Below, one piece after another: positions 18,170-26,087 of a DNA stretch of 64,000 bases. The DNA comes from Phycisphaerales bacterium (lineage in GTDB: Bacteria > Planctomycetota > Phycisphaerae > Phycisphaerales > UBA1924): positions 1 to 64,000 of the forward strand of contig JADLCM010000002.1 in NCBI GenBank assembly GCA_020847175.1. The letters are read 5' to 3'. Every line of letters starts with the position of its first letter. The first letter of the stretch is position 1. The notes under the pieces are model-generated. The model saw only the letters and a list, made by a program, of their open reading frames with translations. It had not been told where the DNA came from and did no database searches. Made by a program: the position numbers and the translations under genes.

Positions 18170-18934
18170 TCATTCGGGGCGTCGGCGGCGGCGCGGCGAA
18201 CTCACGACGGCCGCCAAGACCATTGCCGGCAGCGTTGCCGGGCCCGGGACGGAAACCGTGAAGCTGCCGCTGTCGCTGAATGGTCCCATGGCATCTGTCA
18301 CGAAGACCAGGGTGCTGAACGTGCCGTTGATGCGCACGGAGCCGTACGCGGAACGGTCGCCGGTCGTCGGCGGCGTGCTCGTGGGTGGTGTGGCATCGGT
18401 TGTAAACGGCATGTGGTCGTACACCAGCGCGCTGCTGTAGGCCGGTCCGCCAAAGGCCGGGTCAACTCCGTCGCCGTCCGGACCGTTGTTTCCATTGAGA
18501 AGAGTGAGGCTTGTGAAGCCCGGCGTCGGCAAGAAACTGGCCCCCATCCAGTCCCAGTTGGCGAAATGGAACACCGGGCCGGTGACAGGCGCACTGAACG
18601 TCAGGGTCACCAAGTTACCCGCGAAGGACAGATAAGTGAAGCCAATCCGATCCGTTGCGGGGGAAGTGGGGCTGAACACGCTGGACGAACTGTACTGGGG
18701 TGATGAACCACTAATCGTTGAATCACCGAGGCCGCTTCCGATCGCGTTGAACGAGAACACAGGAGCTCCCGAGATGCTCCCCGTGACCGTGATTCCGCCC
18801 AGCAATCCTGAAAACGCGCCCACTCCAGAGCTGCCCGGAGTGACGGACGCCAGATCGAGAAACACATCAGCATGAACCGTTGCGATTGGAATACCGGCGG
18901 ATGCAAACGCGGCGATCAATGCAGCAGTCTTCAT
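18170..18934 (-). CDS. Secreted protein with PEP-CTERM-like C-terminal sorting signal
   Basis: A 254-residue protein of unknown function. It begins with a signal peptide (M-K-T-A-A-L-I-A-A-F-A-S-A-G) ending near H-A-D. The middle is Ser/Thr/Gly/Pro-rich and beta-type with few charged residues, as in choice-of-anchor exported proteins. The C-terminus reads V-P-G-P-A-T, then a hydrophobic helix of about a dozen residues and an Arg cluster (S-P-R-R-R-R-R), the three parts of a PEP-CTERM signal processed by exosortase, here with VPGP instead of VPEP. The start ATG at 18934 has GGGGAGAGAGA upstream. Base composition is less GC-rich than in its neighbours. No exosortase gene lies in the window. Confidence 0.7.
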   Translation of the reverse strand: MKTAALIAAFASAGIPIATVHADVFLDLASVTPGSSGVGAFSGLLGGITVTGSISGAPVFSFNAIGSGLGDSTISGSSPQYSSSSVFSPTSPATDRIGFTYLSFAGNLVTLTFSAPVTGPVFHFANWDWMGASFLPTPGFTSLTLLNGNNGPDGDGVDPAFGGPAYSSALVYDHMPFTTDATPPTSTPPTTGDRSAYGSVRINGTFSTLVFVTDAMGPFSDSGSFTVSVPGPATLPAMVLAAVVSSPRRRRRPE

Positions 18935-19719
18935 GCTTCTCTCTCCCCAAGCTCGCATGCCCATCGGGTGGGGTAATCGCATTCCGCCATCCGGGCAAAC
19001 ATGATATGCGGATGAATATACCAGCAAATCGTCCCCGACGCAAGGGGAATACGCGTCACCGAGGTGGAGGAGTGACCGTCCAGCCCCGCAAACCAATCAT
19101 AATGCGAACGGTGTTTTCACGTCCACTCGCGCGTGCGGTTAAGGTCAGGTAGCCCCTCGCAGCCGACAAGCCCACAGGCGTGCTGTGCGATGGTCATTGA
19201 ACTCGTTCATTCGGTCCGCGGTTACTCTCAGCCAGAGGTGGGGATCAGACGGGAAGCCGCCCTCTTCGGTTCTCGGTGTCGTTCCACCAAAGCGCCCGCG
19301 CGCAGCTCGGGCGGGGAGAGTGGGCAGGTTCGGCCTTGCACCGAGTTTCGACCGGTGGATCGATCTCGGGACCTGTCGAATCGCCGTCCGGAGCGGCCGT
19401 CGGCCGTGCCAGGCAATATTACATCGGCGCGTCACTGCGAAGCCGTTACCGCGTATCTCGACGCCGACAACCACGCGCCCTCCCACTTCCAACGGACAGC
19501 GTGTAGGCGACATCTCATGTCGGTCATGAGATTCGGCATACATCCTGCTGGCTCTGCGTGCGTGAGAGTGGTTTGCAACCAGAGACGAGATGACTTTGTC
19601 ACTCTGGTCGGAGCACCCGTTGACGGGATCATGCGCTGACGGGCCCCCAAGTCCTGTTCGCGGGGGACAAGGCGCCCGAGATGGTTGAGAACCGGCATCT
19701 TGAAATCCGGCGCGCCGGT
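18935..19719. other. 785-bp stretch without a recognisable gene
   Basis: This is the longest gene-free stretch in the window and is visibly less GC-rich than the rest. Several frames stay open, but none gives a protein with recognisable composition, start signal or motifs. It contains a perfect hairpin at 19512-19532 and another imperfect one near 19576-19607 (CCAGAG ... CTCTGG). It could hold the promoter of the PEP-CTERM gene, a decayed gene or a structured RNA. Confidence 0.4.
19512..19532. repeat. Perfect 8-bp inverted repeat (hairpin) in the gene-free stretch
   Basis: ATCTCATG (19512-19519) pairs with CATGAGAT (19525-19532) around the 5-base loop TCGGT. It could be an operator palindrome or an RNA hairpin; nothing nearby decides which. 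Confidence 0.4.
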
Positions 19720-20625
19720 TCAGGGGGGCAGGACCTGAATCTGGATGGTCACGACGGCGTCGGGCTTTGCGGGGTCGAGGGCATCGAGGGCGGGGCCCTT
19801 GGCGCGCCAGCGGTAGAGGGCGGAGACCCACGGCTCGTCGACATTGACATTGCCCGAGGAGCGGACGACTTCGACGTACCTGACCGCGCCGTCGCGCCCG
19901 AATGAGAGGTTGAAGACGGGCTTGATGCGGGCGGAGAGGAGTTCGGCCGGGATCGAGAGGTGCGCGGGGACGCGGGTTTCGATTTCGAGCCCCTGGGCCG
20001 CGGCGGTCTGGCCGGGCTTCCAGGAGATGGGGTCGGTCTTGGCGGCGGCTTCGGATTCGGAGTTGGAATTGCCGGGTTGAGGCTCGGCGGGGCTCGTCGC
20101 GCTTTCGGAGGACAGGGGCGCTGCGGGCGCGCCCGGAGGGTCGGCGGGCGGGGCGGCCGGGGGCGCGGGCGGCGCCTCGGCGAGACTCTTGAGGATGGGA
20201 AGCAGGCGCTCAGCGGCGTCGGCGAGCCAGCGCGAGGGGGGCGGCGCCGCCGGAGAGATCGCTTCGGAGGGGCGCGGCGAGGGCGGCTGGGGCGCAGCGT
20301 CGGGGGCCGGGGGCGTCGGGGCGGGCGGCGCGGATGCAGATTCGGCGGCGCTGAGAGTTCCGGCGGGGCTCGCGAGGGCGAGCAGGGGCTGCTCGGTGAT
20401 GGACCGGCGCGCGTCGTGGGGCGTGGGGCGCTGGAACCCGAGCCAGGTCATCGTGACGTGCTCGGATTCGCGAACGCCGAGCCGGACGGGGGGCTCGGCG
20501 GGAGGGGATGGGGATTCGGGAAGGGCCGCGCGGGGCGGCGCCGGGGGGCGCGGAGCGCCCATGACGACCAGCGCGTGAATCGCAAGGCTGGCGCACGCGG
20601 CGAGGATGAGGCGCGGGTCGCGCAT
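19720..20625 (-). CDS. TonB-like energy transducer protein
   Basis: A 301-residue protein with TonB architecture: a short cytoplasmic start, one membrane helix (about 7-24), a long Pro/Ala/Ser/Glu-rich periplasmic spacer (about 25-205) and a C-terminal domain (about 215-301) with K-P-V-F-N-L-S-F-G-R-D-G-A-V-R-Y-V-E-V-V-R-S-S-G and a following W-R-A-K, the strand-helix-strand pattern of TonB/TolA C-terminal domains. Known family role: passing proton-motive energy from ExbB/ExbD to outer-membrane partners. It lies 40 bp behind frr, so it probably shares the pyrH-frr transcript. ExbB and ExbD genes lie about 4 kb away in a divergent operon and are the likely partners. Sequence similarity outside the C-terminal domain is only compositional. 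Confidence 0.72.
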   Translation of the reverse strand: MRDPRLILAACASLAIHALVVMGAPRPPAPPRAALPESPSPPAEPPVRLGVRESEHVTMTWLGFQRPTPHDARRSITEQPLLALASPAGTLSAAESASAPPAPTPPAPDAAPQPPSPRPSEAISPAAPPPSRWLADAAERLLPILKSLAEAPPAPPAAPPADPPGAPAAPLSSESATSPAEPQPGNSNSESEAAAKTDPISWKPGQTAAAQGLEIETRVPAHLSIPAELLSARIKPVFNLSFGRDGAVRYVEVVRSSGNVNVDEPWVSALYRWRAKGPALDALDPAKPDAVVTIQIQVLPP

Positions 20626-20665
20626 GACGGCAGAGGGCGGCGAGGCGGCCCGTTCGCGGCGCGGG

Positions 20666-21238
20666 TCAGACCTCTTCGATTTCCTTGGTCTTGTGGGCGA
20701 TCAGGTCGTCGATCTTCGTCTCGTACTTCTTGAGGAGCGACTGGATCTCCTCCTTGAGGCGATCGATCTCGTCTTCGGGATAATGGGTGCCGGGCTGCTT
20801 GCCGAGCGTGTCGGCGTGCTTGTTGGCATCGCGCCGGGCGTTGCGGACGATGACCTTCTGCGCTTCGCCGGCCTTCTTCGCGTGAGTGACGAGCTGGAGG
20901 CGCCGGTCGCGCGAGAGGGCGGGCACGTTGATGCGGATCTGCTTGGCCTCGACGATGGGGTTGAAGCCGAGGCCGGCGCCTTCGAGGGCCTGCTTGATGG
21001 CGCCGATCGATCCCGCGTCAAAGGGCTTGATAAGGAGCTGGGTGGGCTCGGGGACGCTGATCGCGGCGAGGGACTTGAGTTCGGTCATGGAGCCGTAGTA
21101 ATCGACCTTGACGTAATCGACGAGGGCGGTCGAGGCGCGCCCGGTGCGCAGGCCGCGGAGTTCGTGTTGAAGGTGCTCAACGGCCTTTTCCATGTGTTCT
21201 TCGGTCTCGAGGAGGATCGTGTCAGGATCGGTGGACAT
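20666..21238 (-). CDS. frr: Ribosome recycling factor
   Basis: A 190-residue RRF (usual length about 185). With EF-G it splits the post-termination ribosome. The conserved opening H-L-Q-H-E-L-R-G-L-R-T-G-R-A-S, then the V-D-Y-Y-G ... V-P-E-P stretch, the R-D-A-N-K block and the final helix E-I-D-D-L-I-A-H-K-T-K-E-I-E are all present, so domains I and II are complete. The ATG at 21238 matches the family N-terminus; a longer frame starting ten codons earlier adds only unrelated residues. It follows pyrH by 66 bp, as in many bacteria. Confidence 0.97.
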   Translation of the reverse strand: MSTDPDTILLETEEHMEKAVEHLQHELRGLRTGRASTALVDYVKVDYYGSMTELKSLAAISVPEPTQLLIKPFDAGSIGAIKQALEGAGLGFNPIVEAKQIRINVPALSRDRRLQLVTHAKKAGEAQKVIVRNARRDANKHADTLGKQPGTHYPEDEIDRLKEEIQSLLKKYETKIDDLIAHKTKEIEEV

Positions 21239-21304
21239 GGCTGGCCCCTGGAATGGACAACGGTGCACGTCATGGTACGGGATCGGGAGGCGGGTTTCCG
21301 GCGG

Positions 21305-22060
21305 TCATGCGTGAACGTAGGTGCCGATGGGCTCGCCCTGGACGACGCGCCGGATGTTGCCGGACTTCTTGAAGTCGAAGACGAGGATGGGGATGTGGTT
21401 CTCCTGGCAGAGCGCCAGGGCGGCGGTGTCCATGACCTTGAGGTTGCGGCTGATGGTCTCGGCGAAGGTGATGTGCTCGAACCGCGTGGCGGCGGGCTGC
21501 GACTTCGGGTCGGCGGTGTAAATGCCGTCCACCTTGGTGGCCTTGAGGAGCACGTCGCACTCCAGTTCGGTCGCGCGCAGGGCGGCGCAGGTGTCGGTGG
21601 TGAAGAAGGGGTTGCCGGTGCCCGCGGCGAGAATGACGACGCGGCCCTTTTCAAGGTGCCGGATGGCGCGCCCGCGGATGAAGGGCTCGGCGACGGAGCG
21701 GATCTCGAGGGCGGACATGGCGCGGCTGTCCACGCCGATCTTGACGAGGCGTTCGCGCAGCGCAAGCGCGTTGATGACGGTGCCGAGCATGCCCATGTAG
21801 TCGGCGGTGGCCTGGGGAATCTGGCCCGTGCCGGCGAGCGCGGCGCCGCGGATGATGTTGCCGCCCCCGACCACGACGGCCAACTGGATGCCGACGGCGT
21901 GGGCGCTCTTGATTTCTTCGGCGATGGCCCGGAGTTCCGCGGGGTCGATTCCGAAGCCGTCCGGGGTGCAGAAGGCCTCGCCGCTGATCTTGAGGAGCAC
22001 CCGTTTGAAGGTCCTGGGCCGGGCGGGGGGAGCGGAGGCGGCGGGCTGGGCACTGGGCAT
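21305..22060 (-). CDS. pyrH: UMP kinase
   Basis: A 251-residue amino-acid-kinase-fold enzyme phosphorylating UMP to UDP, the bacterial-type hexameric kinase. Landmarks are L-L-K-I-S-G-E-A-F near 22-30, V-V-V-G-G-G-N-I-I-R-G, the D-Y-M-G-M-L-G-T-V-I-N-A segment that binds UMP, and L-L-K-A-T-K-V-D-G-I-Y. The first 17 residues (Ala/Pro-rich) are an extra N-terminal tail. GGAG lies upstream of the ATG. The usual upstream partners rpsB and tsf are not here; instead a divergent VWA gene starts 250 bp away. Confidence 0.96.
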   Translation of the reverse strand: MPSAQPAASAPPARPRTFKRVLLKISGEAFCTPDGFGIDPAELRAIAEEIKSAHAVGIQLAVVVGGGNIIRGAALAGTGQIPQATADYMGMLGTVINALALRERLVKIGVDSRAMSALEIRSVAEPFIRGRAIRHLEKGRVVILAAGTGNPFFTTDTCAALRATELECDVLLKATKVDGIYTADPKSQPAATRFEHITFAETISRNLKVMDTAALALCQENHIPILVFDFKKSGNIRRVVQGEPIGTYVHA

Positions 22061-22310
22061 GTGGGTTCTCCGCAGGGATTGAACGGAGTGGGGGGGCGGG
22101 AATCAAGGGGCGGGGCGAACCGAAGGCTTCGGGGTGCGAATGGGGAGAGGGCGGGAACCCGCCGCAACTCCATGCGTCGCAACGGATAGACTGGCGAAGA
22201 CCGGCCTCGTGGGGCCGGGTGTCGCGGTGCGCCCGCGAGGGTCGGGCGCGGCGTGCTTCGCGAACGAGGGGCGTTGTGTTCGCCCGTGGCGATTCGCCGA
22301 TGGATGAACC

Positions 22311-23306
22311 ATGAAGACACGCCCCGATGAAGAGTTCGGCGCCCGGGCCTCGGGGGGCGGGCAGGCGACAGCTGAGCCCGCACCGGTGGACATCACGGAG
22401 CGCGTGCTGCGCCTGTGCCGCAACGCGGCGGTGGTGGGCATCACGGTGTCGCTCGCGGTGCACCTGATCGGGTGGATCATCTCGATGATGGTGGGGATCT
22501 CGCTGCCGGGCAAGGCCGCGGCGGTGGAGCCGGTTCAGGGCATCGAGTTCGCGGTGATGATGGACGCGGAGTTGAAGGAGATTGAGGATGCGGCGCTGAC
22601 GCAGCTCGACCCGAGCGTGCCGGAGGTGGCGCTTGAGAACGTCGTGAGCGACGAGCTGCTGGATGCGCCGGCGGTGTCGGATGAGACGGGCGCGGTGATC
22701 GACGAGGCCGACCTCGGCGACATCGCGGGCGGGGGCGACATCGGGTCGGGCCCGGGCATCGGCGAAGGATCGGGGGGTTCCGGGGGCGGGGCGTCGCTCT
22801 TCGGGGTGGAGGCGTCGGGGCGCCGGTTCGCGTTCATCATCGACGTGTCGGGCTCGATGGCGTACGAGGGGAAGATCGAAGCGCTGCGGGCGCAGTTGGC
22901 GTCGAGCCTCGAGGGGCTGGTCGAGAACGCCGAGTTCTGCGTGATGCTCTTCAGCAACGGGGCGTTTCCGCTCGGCGGGCGCGCGGGGTGGATTGAGGCC
23001 AACCCGCGCGAGAAGGCGCGGGCGCGGCAGTCGATCAGCGCGCTCACGCCCTCGGGGGGGACGTTCCCGGAGGAGGCGTTTGTCGAGGTGTTCAAGCTGA
23101 AGCCCGCGCCGGATGCAATCTACTTTCTGACCGACGGCGAGTTTGACCCGGCGGTGGTCACGACGGTGAACTCGATCAACAAGTCGCCGACGATCCCGAT
23201 TCACTGCATCAGTTTCGTCAACCCGGTGGCCGGGGCCGCGATGAAGCAGATCGCCCAGGCCTCCGGCGGAACGTACACCCATGTGCCGGGGCCGGGACGC
23301 CCGTGA
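22311..23306 (+). CDS. Membrane-anchored VWA-domain protein
   Basis: A 331-residue protein. One membrane helix lies at about 40-66 (V-V-G-I-T-V-S-L-A-V-H-L-I-G-W-I-I-S), then an acidic segment, a Gly/Ser/Ile-rich linker (about 145-163) and a von Willebrand factor A domain to the end. The metal site motif D-V-S-G-S is at 178-182, followed by the second loop around T-P-S-G-G-T and the Y-F-L-T-D-G-E-F-D strand, so the MIDAS is intact. The helix position puts the VWA domain outside the cytoplasm. It is the first gene of a run whose members overlap each other and include ExbB and two ExbD proteins, so it probably belongs to a proton-driven envelope complex. The ligand is unknown. Its stop overlaps the next gene as GTGA. 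Confidence 0.75.
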   Translation: MKTRPDEEFGARASGGGQATAEPAPVDITERVLRLCRNAAVVGITVSLAVHLIGWIISMMVGISLPGKAAAVEPVQGIEFAVMMDAELKEIEDAALTQLDPSVPEVALENVVSDELLDAPAVSDETGAVIDEADLGDIAGGGDIGSGPGIGEGSGGSGGGASLFGVEASGRRFAFIIDVSGSMAYEGKIEALRAQLASSLEGLVENAEFCVMLFSNGAFPLGGRAGWIEANPREKARARQSISALTPSGGTFPEEAFVEVFKLKPAPDAIYFLTDGEFDPAVVTTVNSINKSPTIPIHCISFVNPVAGAAMKQIAQASGGTYTHVPGPGRP

Positions 23307-24424
23307 TCGCCAGACTCGCGATGCTCGTGCTGACGTGCGCCGCCTCGGCGCAGGTGACCCTGCGCGGGAGCGCCGCCCCGGAGCCCGGCACCGTGGAGGA
23401 CGTGTCGCTCGACGGGGTTGCGCTGGTGAGCGCGGACGGGCGCACGCACTCGGTGCTCGGATGGGCGACGGTGGAGCGCGTTGACGGCCCCCTGGCGGAG
23501 AAGGCGGCGGAGTTCCGGCCCGCCGCCGAGAAGGCGTGGAGGGCCCGGGAACGACTGGTGCGGGGCGACGCGGTGGCGGCGGAGCCGATCTTTGAAGAAC
23601 TCTTCACGGTGTACGAGGGTCGGCGCGGGCCGACCGCGGCGGGGGTGGCTGAGGGTTTGCTGCGGTGCCGCCTGAGGCGAGGGGTCCATGTCGGGGCGGT
23701 CGGGCCGTGGCTGGCGCTGCTGCGCGCGGGGGGGAGCGGCGAGCCTGGCGTGCCCGGGGCGCAGCCGGTGATCGACGAGCGGAGTTCGCTGGCGCCGGCG
23801 CTGCCGCCCATGTGGCTTTCGGGGGCGGCGGTCGAGGCGTTTGCGCGAGCGCCCGCACCACCGGGCGCGACGAACGACCAAGCGGCGCTGCTGCTGGCGT
23901 GGTACCAGTACGCAGCGGCGATGGAGATGGGGCTGCCCGTGCAGGCCCGGCCCCAGGCGCCCGCGGGTGATGCGACGGTGCAGTTCGTCTCGCGGATCGT
24001 GCTGGCGCGGGCGGGCACGCCGGAGGAGCGACTGGCGAGCCGGCGGTTTCTGGGCGAAGAAATGAAGCGCGCGGGCGACACGTGGCGCGAAGCGTGGTGC
24101 CGCGCCGCGATCGGGCGGTCGCTGATCCGAGAGGACGATGCTGGGGCGCGGGAACTCGGGGTGATCGAGTTGCTGCACCTGCCCGCGCGGTTCGGGCGTG
24201 AGCAGCCGTATCTCGCGGGGCTGTGCATGGCGGAGGCGTCGGTGACGCTGGCGGGGCTTGGCCGGGCCGACGAGGCGCGGCGGCTGGGGCAGGACCTGGC
24301 GTCAAAGTACCCGGGGCATCCGGCGCTGGCGTGGGAGCGGCTTCGGACGATGGTGGCGGGCCCGGCGGCGGCGCCCGCCGCGCCGGGCGCGCCCCGGGAG
24401 GCGGAATCGCTGCCGCCGGGTTAG
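23303..24424 (+). CDS. Secreted protein of unknown function, helical
   Basis: A 373-residue protein that I do not recognise. A short signal peptide (M-I-A-R-L-A-M-L-V-L-T-C-A-A-S-A-Q) opens it. A small beta-rich part follows (V-E-D-V-S-L-D-G-V-A-L-V-S), then an Ala/Arg/Leu-rich helical body with repeat-like E-A-R-R-L-G-Q-D-L segments near the C-terminus, resembling TPR or Sel1-type solenoids without a clear consensus. The GTG start overlaps the previous stop. Place in the operon and predicted export suggest a periplasmic partner of the VWA/ExbBD proteins. Confidence 0.6.
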   Translation: MIARLAMLVLTCAASAQVTLRGSAAPEPGTVEDVSLDGVALVSADGRTHSVLGWATVERVDGPLAEKAAEFRPAAEKAWRARERLVRGDAVAAEPIFEELFTVYEGRRGPTAAGVAEGLLRCRLRRGVHVGAVGPWLALLRAGGSGEPGVPGAQPVIDERSSLAPALPPMWLSGAAVEAFARAPAPPGATNDQAALLLAWYQYAAAMEMGLPVQARPQAPAGDATVQFVSRIVLARAGTPEERLASRRFLGEEMKRAGDTWREAWCRAAIGRSLIREDDAGARELGVIELLHLPARFGREQPYLAGLCMAEASVTLAGLGRADEARRLGQDLASKYPGHPALAWERLRTMVAGPAAAPAAPGAPREAESLPPG

Positions 24425-24484
24425 GCTCGCGGCTGGAGAAGCGTCGCCCGCGGTCTGCGCGGGCCCAGGCAGAAAGGCACGCAC

Positions 24485-25249
24485 GTGGACATGCTCGCAC
24501 GAGGACTGATGCTGGCGCAGGCGGGTGAGGAGACAGCGACGAAATCGCTGTTCGATTACATCCGATCGGGTGGCCCGATCGGCTACCTGATCATCTTTCT
24601 GTCGTTCGTGGCGCTGGGGCTGTTCATCGCGCAGTTGGTGGTGCTGCGCCGGGCCCGGCTCGCCCCCGACAGCGTGGTGAGAGAACTGCAAGGGCACCTG
24701 GAGCGTCACGATGTGCAGGGGGCGCTGGCGTTCTGCCGCCTGCCGGACGCGGCGTGCTTTCTGACGCGGCTGTTCGGCGGCGCGATCCTGCGGTGCCAGC
24801 GATCGGCGTTCGGGTTTCTCGAACTCAAGTCGGCGCTCGAGGAAGCGGGGCAGCGCGAGACGGCGCGACTCTACCGGGCGACCGACGGCATCGGCCTCAT
24901 CGCGGCGGTGGCGCCGATGCTGGGGCTGCTGGGCACGGTGGTGGGCATGGTCGGGGCGTTCGACACGATCAGTTCGACCGAGGGCGTCGCGAAGCCGGGG
25001 CAACTGGCGGGGGACATCTCGGTCGCGCTCATCACGACGGTGGAGGGCCTGTGCGTGGCGATTCCGGCCACGATGGCGTTCTCGTGGCTTCGGAACCGGA
25101 TCGACGGGGTGGTCGCGGAGGTGGGCGAGGTGATCGAAGCGATGGCGTCGCTGATCGAGGGATCGAAGGGGCAGGGGGCACAGGCCGGGGGGGGGACGCC
25201 CCGGCCTCGGCCGCAGCCCGCCCCGGCGCGCGAGGCAAGCCGGGCATGA
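24485..25249 (+). CDS. exbB: MotA/TolQ/ExbB proton channel family protein
   Basis: A 254-residue membrane protein. Helices lie at about 32-55, 136-158 and 177-202; the second contains G-L-L-G-T-V-V-G-M-V-G-A-F, the family signature, and the third starts with the I-S-V-A-L-I-T-T-V-E-G-L region lining the channel. The long cytoplasmic loop between helices 1 and 2 is typical. With ExbD it forms the proton-driven stator. The GTG at 24485 fits AAAGG at seven bases' spacing better than the ATG six bases later. The C-terminal tail is Pro/Gly/Arg-rich. The stop overlaps the first exbD as ATGA. Confidence 0.92.
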   Translation: MDMLARGLMLAQAGEETATKSLFDYIRSGGPIGYLIIFLSFVALGLFIAQLVVLRRARLAPDSVVRELQGHLERHDVQGALAFCRLPDAACFLTRLFGGAILRCQRSAFGFLELKSALEEAGQRETARLYRATDGIGLIAAVAPMLGLLGTVVGMVGAFDTISSTEGVAKPGQLAGDISVALITTVEGLCVAIPATMAFSWLRNRIDGVVAEVGEVIEAMASLIEGSKGQGAQAGGGTPRPRPQPAPAREASRA

Positions 25250-25677
25250 ACCTGACCCGTCCACGATCGAACGTGCGGGCGATGGATCTCACGCCGATGA
25301 TCGACGTGGTGCTCCAGTTGCTGATCTTCTTCATGTTCACGTCGCAGTTCGCGCAGTTGACGCGAACCTCGGTGAACCTGCCGGAACAGGCGGGGGACAA
25401 GGACGGTGGCCGATCAGCGCCCACCATCACGATCGACATCGGCGCCGAGGGCCGGATGCTCATCGAGAGCCGCATGGTCGAGATGGCTGAGGTGGAGCGG
25501 ATCGTGCGGGCGGAGATCGATCACGCCGGGGGAGACGCGGCGCGCGTGACGGTGCTGCTGCGGAGCGATCGCGACCTGCCCGCGCTGTTCGTGAACGGGC
25601 TGGCGCTGCGGCTGAGCGCGCTGGGCGTGCGCGGGTGGCGGCTGGGGACGAGCGCCCCGGCGGGTGGCGGGTCATGA
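25246..25677 (+). CDS. exbD: Biopolymer transport protein ExbD/TolR family (first copy)
   Basis: A 143-residue protein with a short cytoplasmic N-terminus, one membrane helix and a periplasmic domain. The channel aspartate is D20 in the motif T-P-M-I-D-V-V-L-Q-L-L-I-F-F-M, as expected of ExbD/TolR. The periplasmic part has R-S-D-R-D-L-P-A-L-F-V, close to the usual D-x-x-x-x-Y/F strand. It overlaps exbB upstream and the second exbD downstream (both ATGA). Two ExbD proteins next to one ExbB suggest a heteromeric rotor core. Confidence 0.9.
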   Translation: MNLTRPRSNVRAMDLTPMIDVVLQLLIFFMFTSQFAQLTRTSVNLPEQAGDKDGGRSAPTITIDIGAEGRMLIESRMVEMAEVERIVRAEIDHAGGDAARVTVLLRSDRDLPALFVNGLALRLSALGVRGWRLGTSAPAGGGS

Positions 25678-26087
25678 ACCTCGCCCGCGGGCGGGGCGCC
25701 CGGCACACGTACGACCTGCCGCTCACGTCGCTGATCGACGTGGTGTTTCTGCTGCTGGTGTATTTTCTGCTCACGCTCTCGCTCAACCAGCGAGAATCAG
25801 ACCTTGCGTCGGCGCTGCAGCAGGACAAGCAGGGGGCGGGGAAGGCCGCGGACCTGACGCCGCAGATCGTGCGGGTGGAACTGGTTGACGGGAAGGCGGT
25901 GTACCGTCTGGGGGAGCGGGTGTTCGGGTCGCAGCGTGATCTGCGGGCTGTGCTGGAGGCGCTGCCGAAGGAGGGAGGCGTGTTTGTTCGCGGGAGCAAT
26001 CTCGCGCCGGTGTCCGCGGTGGCGGGTGCGCTGCAGGCGTGCAAGGACGCGGGGTTTACCAAGGTGACGTATGTGCCCACGAAGTGA
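25674..26087 (+). CDS. exbD: Biopolymer transport protein ExbD/TolR family (second copy)
   Basis: A 137-residue ExbD/TolR protein different from its neighbour. The membrane helix carries the channel aspartate D22 in L-T-S-L-I-D-V-V-F-L-L-L-V-Y-F-L. The periplasmic domain ends in A-L-Q-A-C-K-D-A-G-F-T-K-V-T-Y-V-P, matching the family's final strand. It begins within the previous stop codon, and its own 3' end overlaps the start of the next gene by 17 bp, so all are surely co-translated. Confidence 0.9.
   Translation: MNLARGRGARHTYDLPLTSLIDVVFLLLVYFLLTLSLNQRESDLASALQQDKQGAGKAADLTPQIVRVELVDGKAVYRLGERVFGSQRDLRAVLEALPKEGGVFVRGSNLAPVSAVAGALQACKDAGFTKVTYVPTK

Noticed and set aside
19145-19831. A 228-codon minus-strand frame in the gene-free stretch
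   Set aside because: Composition is Arg/Pro/His-rich, no Shine-Dalgarno, no motif, and it runs into the 3' end of the TonB-like gene in another frame.
20606-22189. A 527-codon plus-strand frame
   Set aside because: Antisense to frr and pyrH, which are certain.
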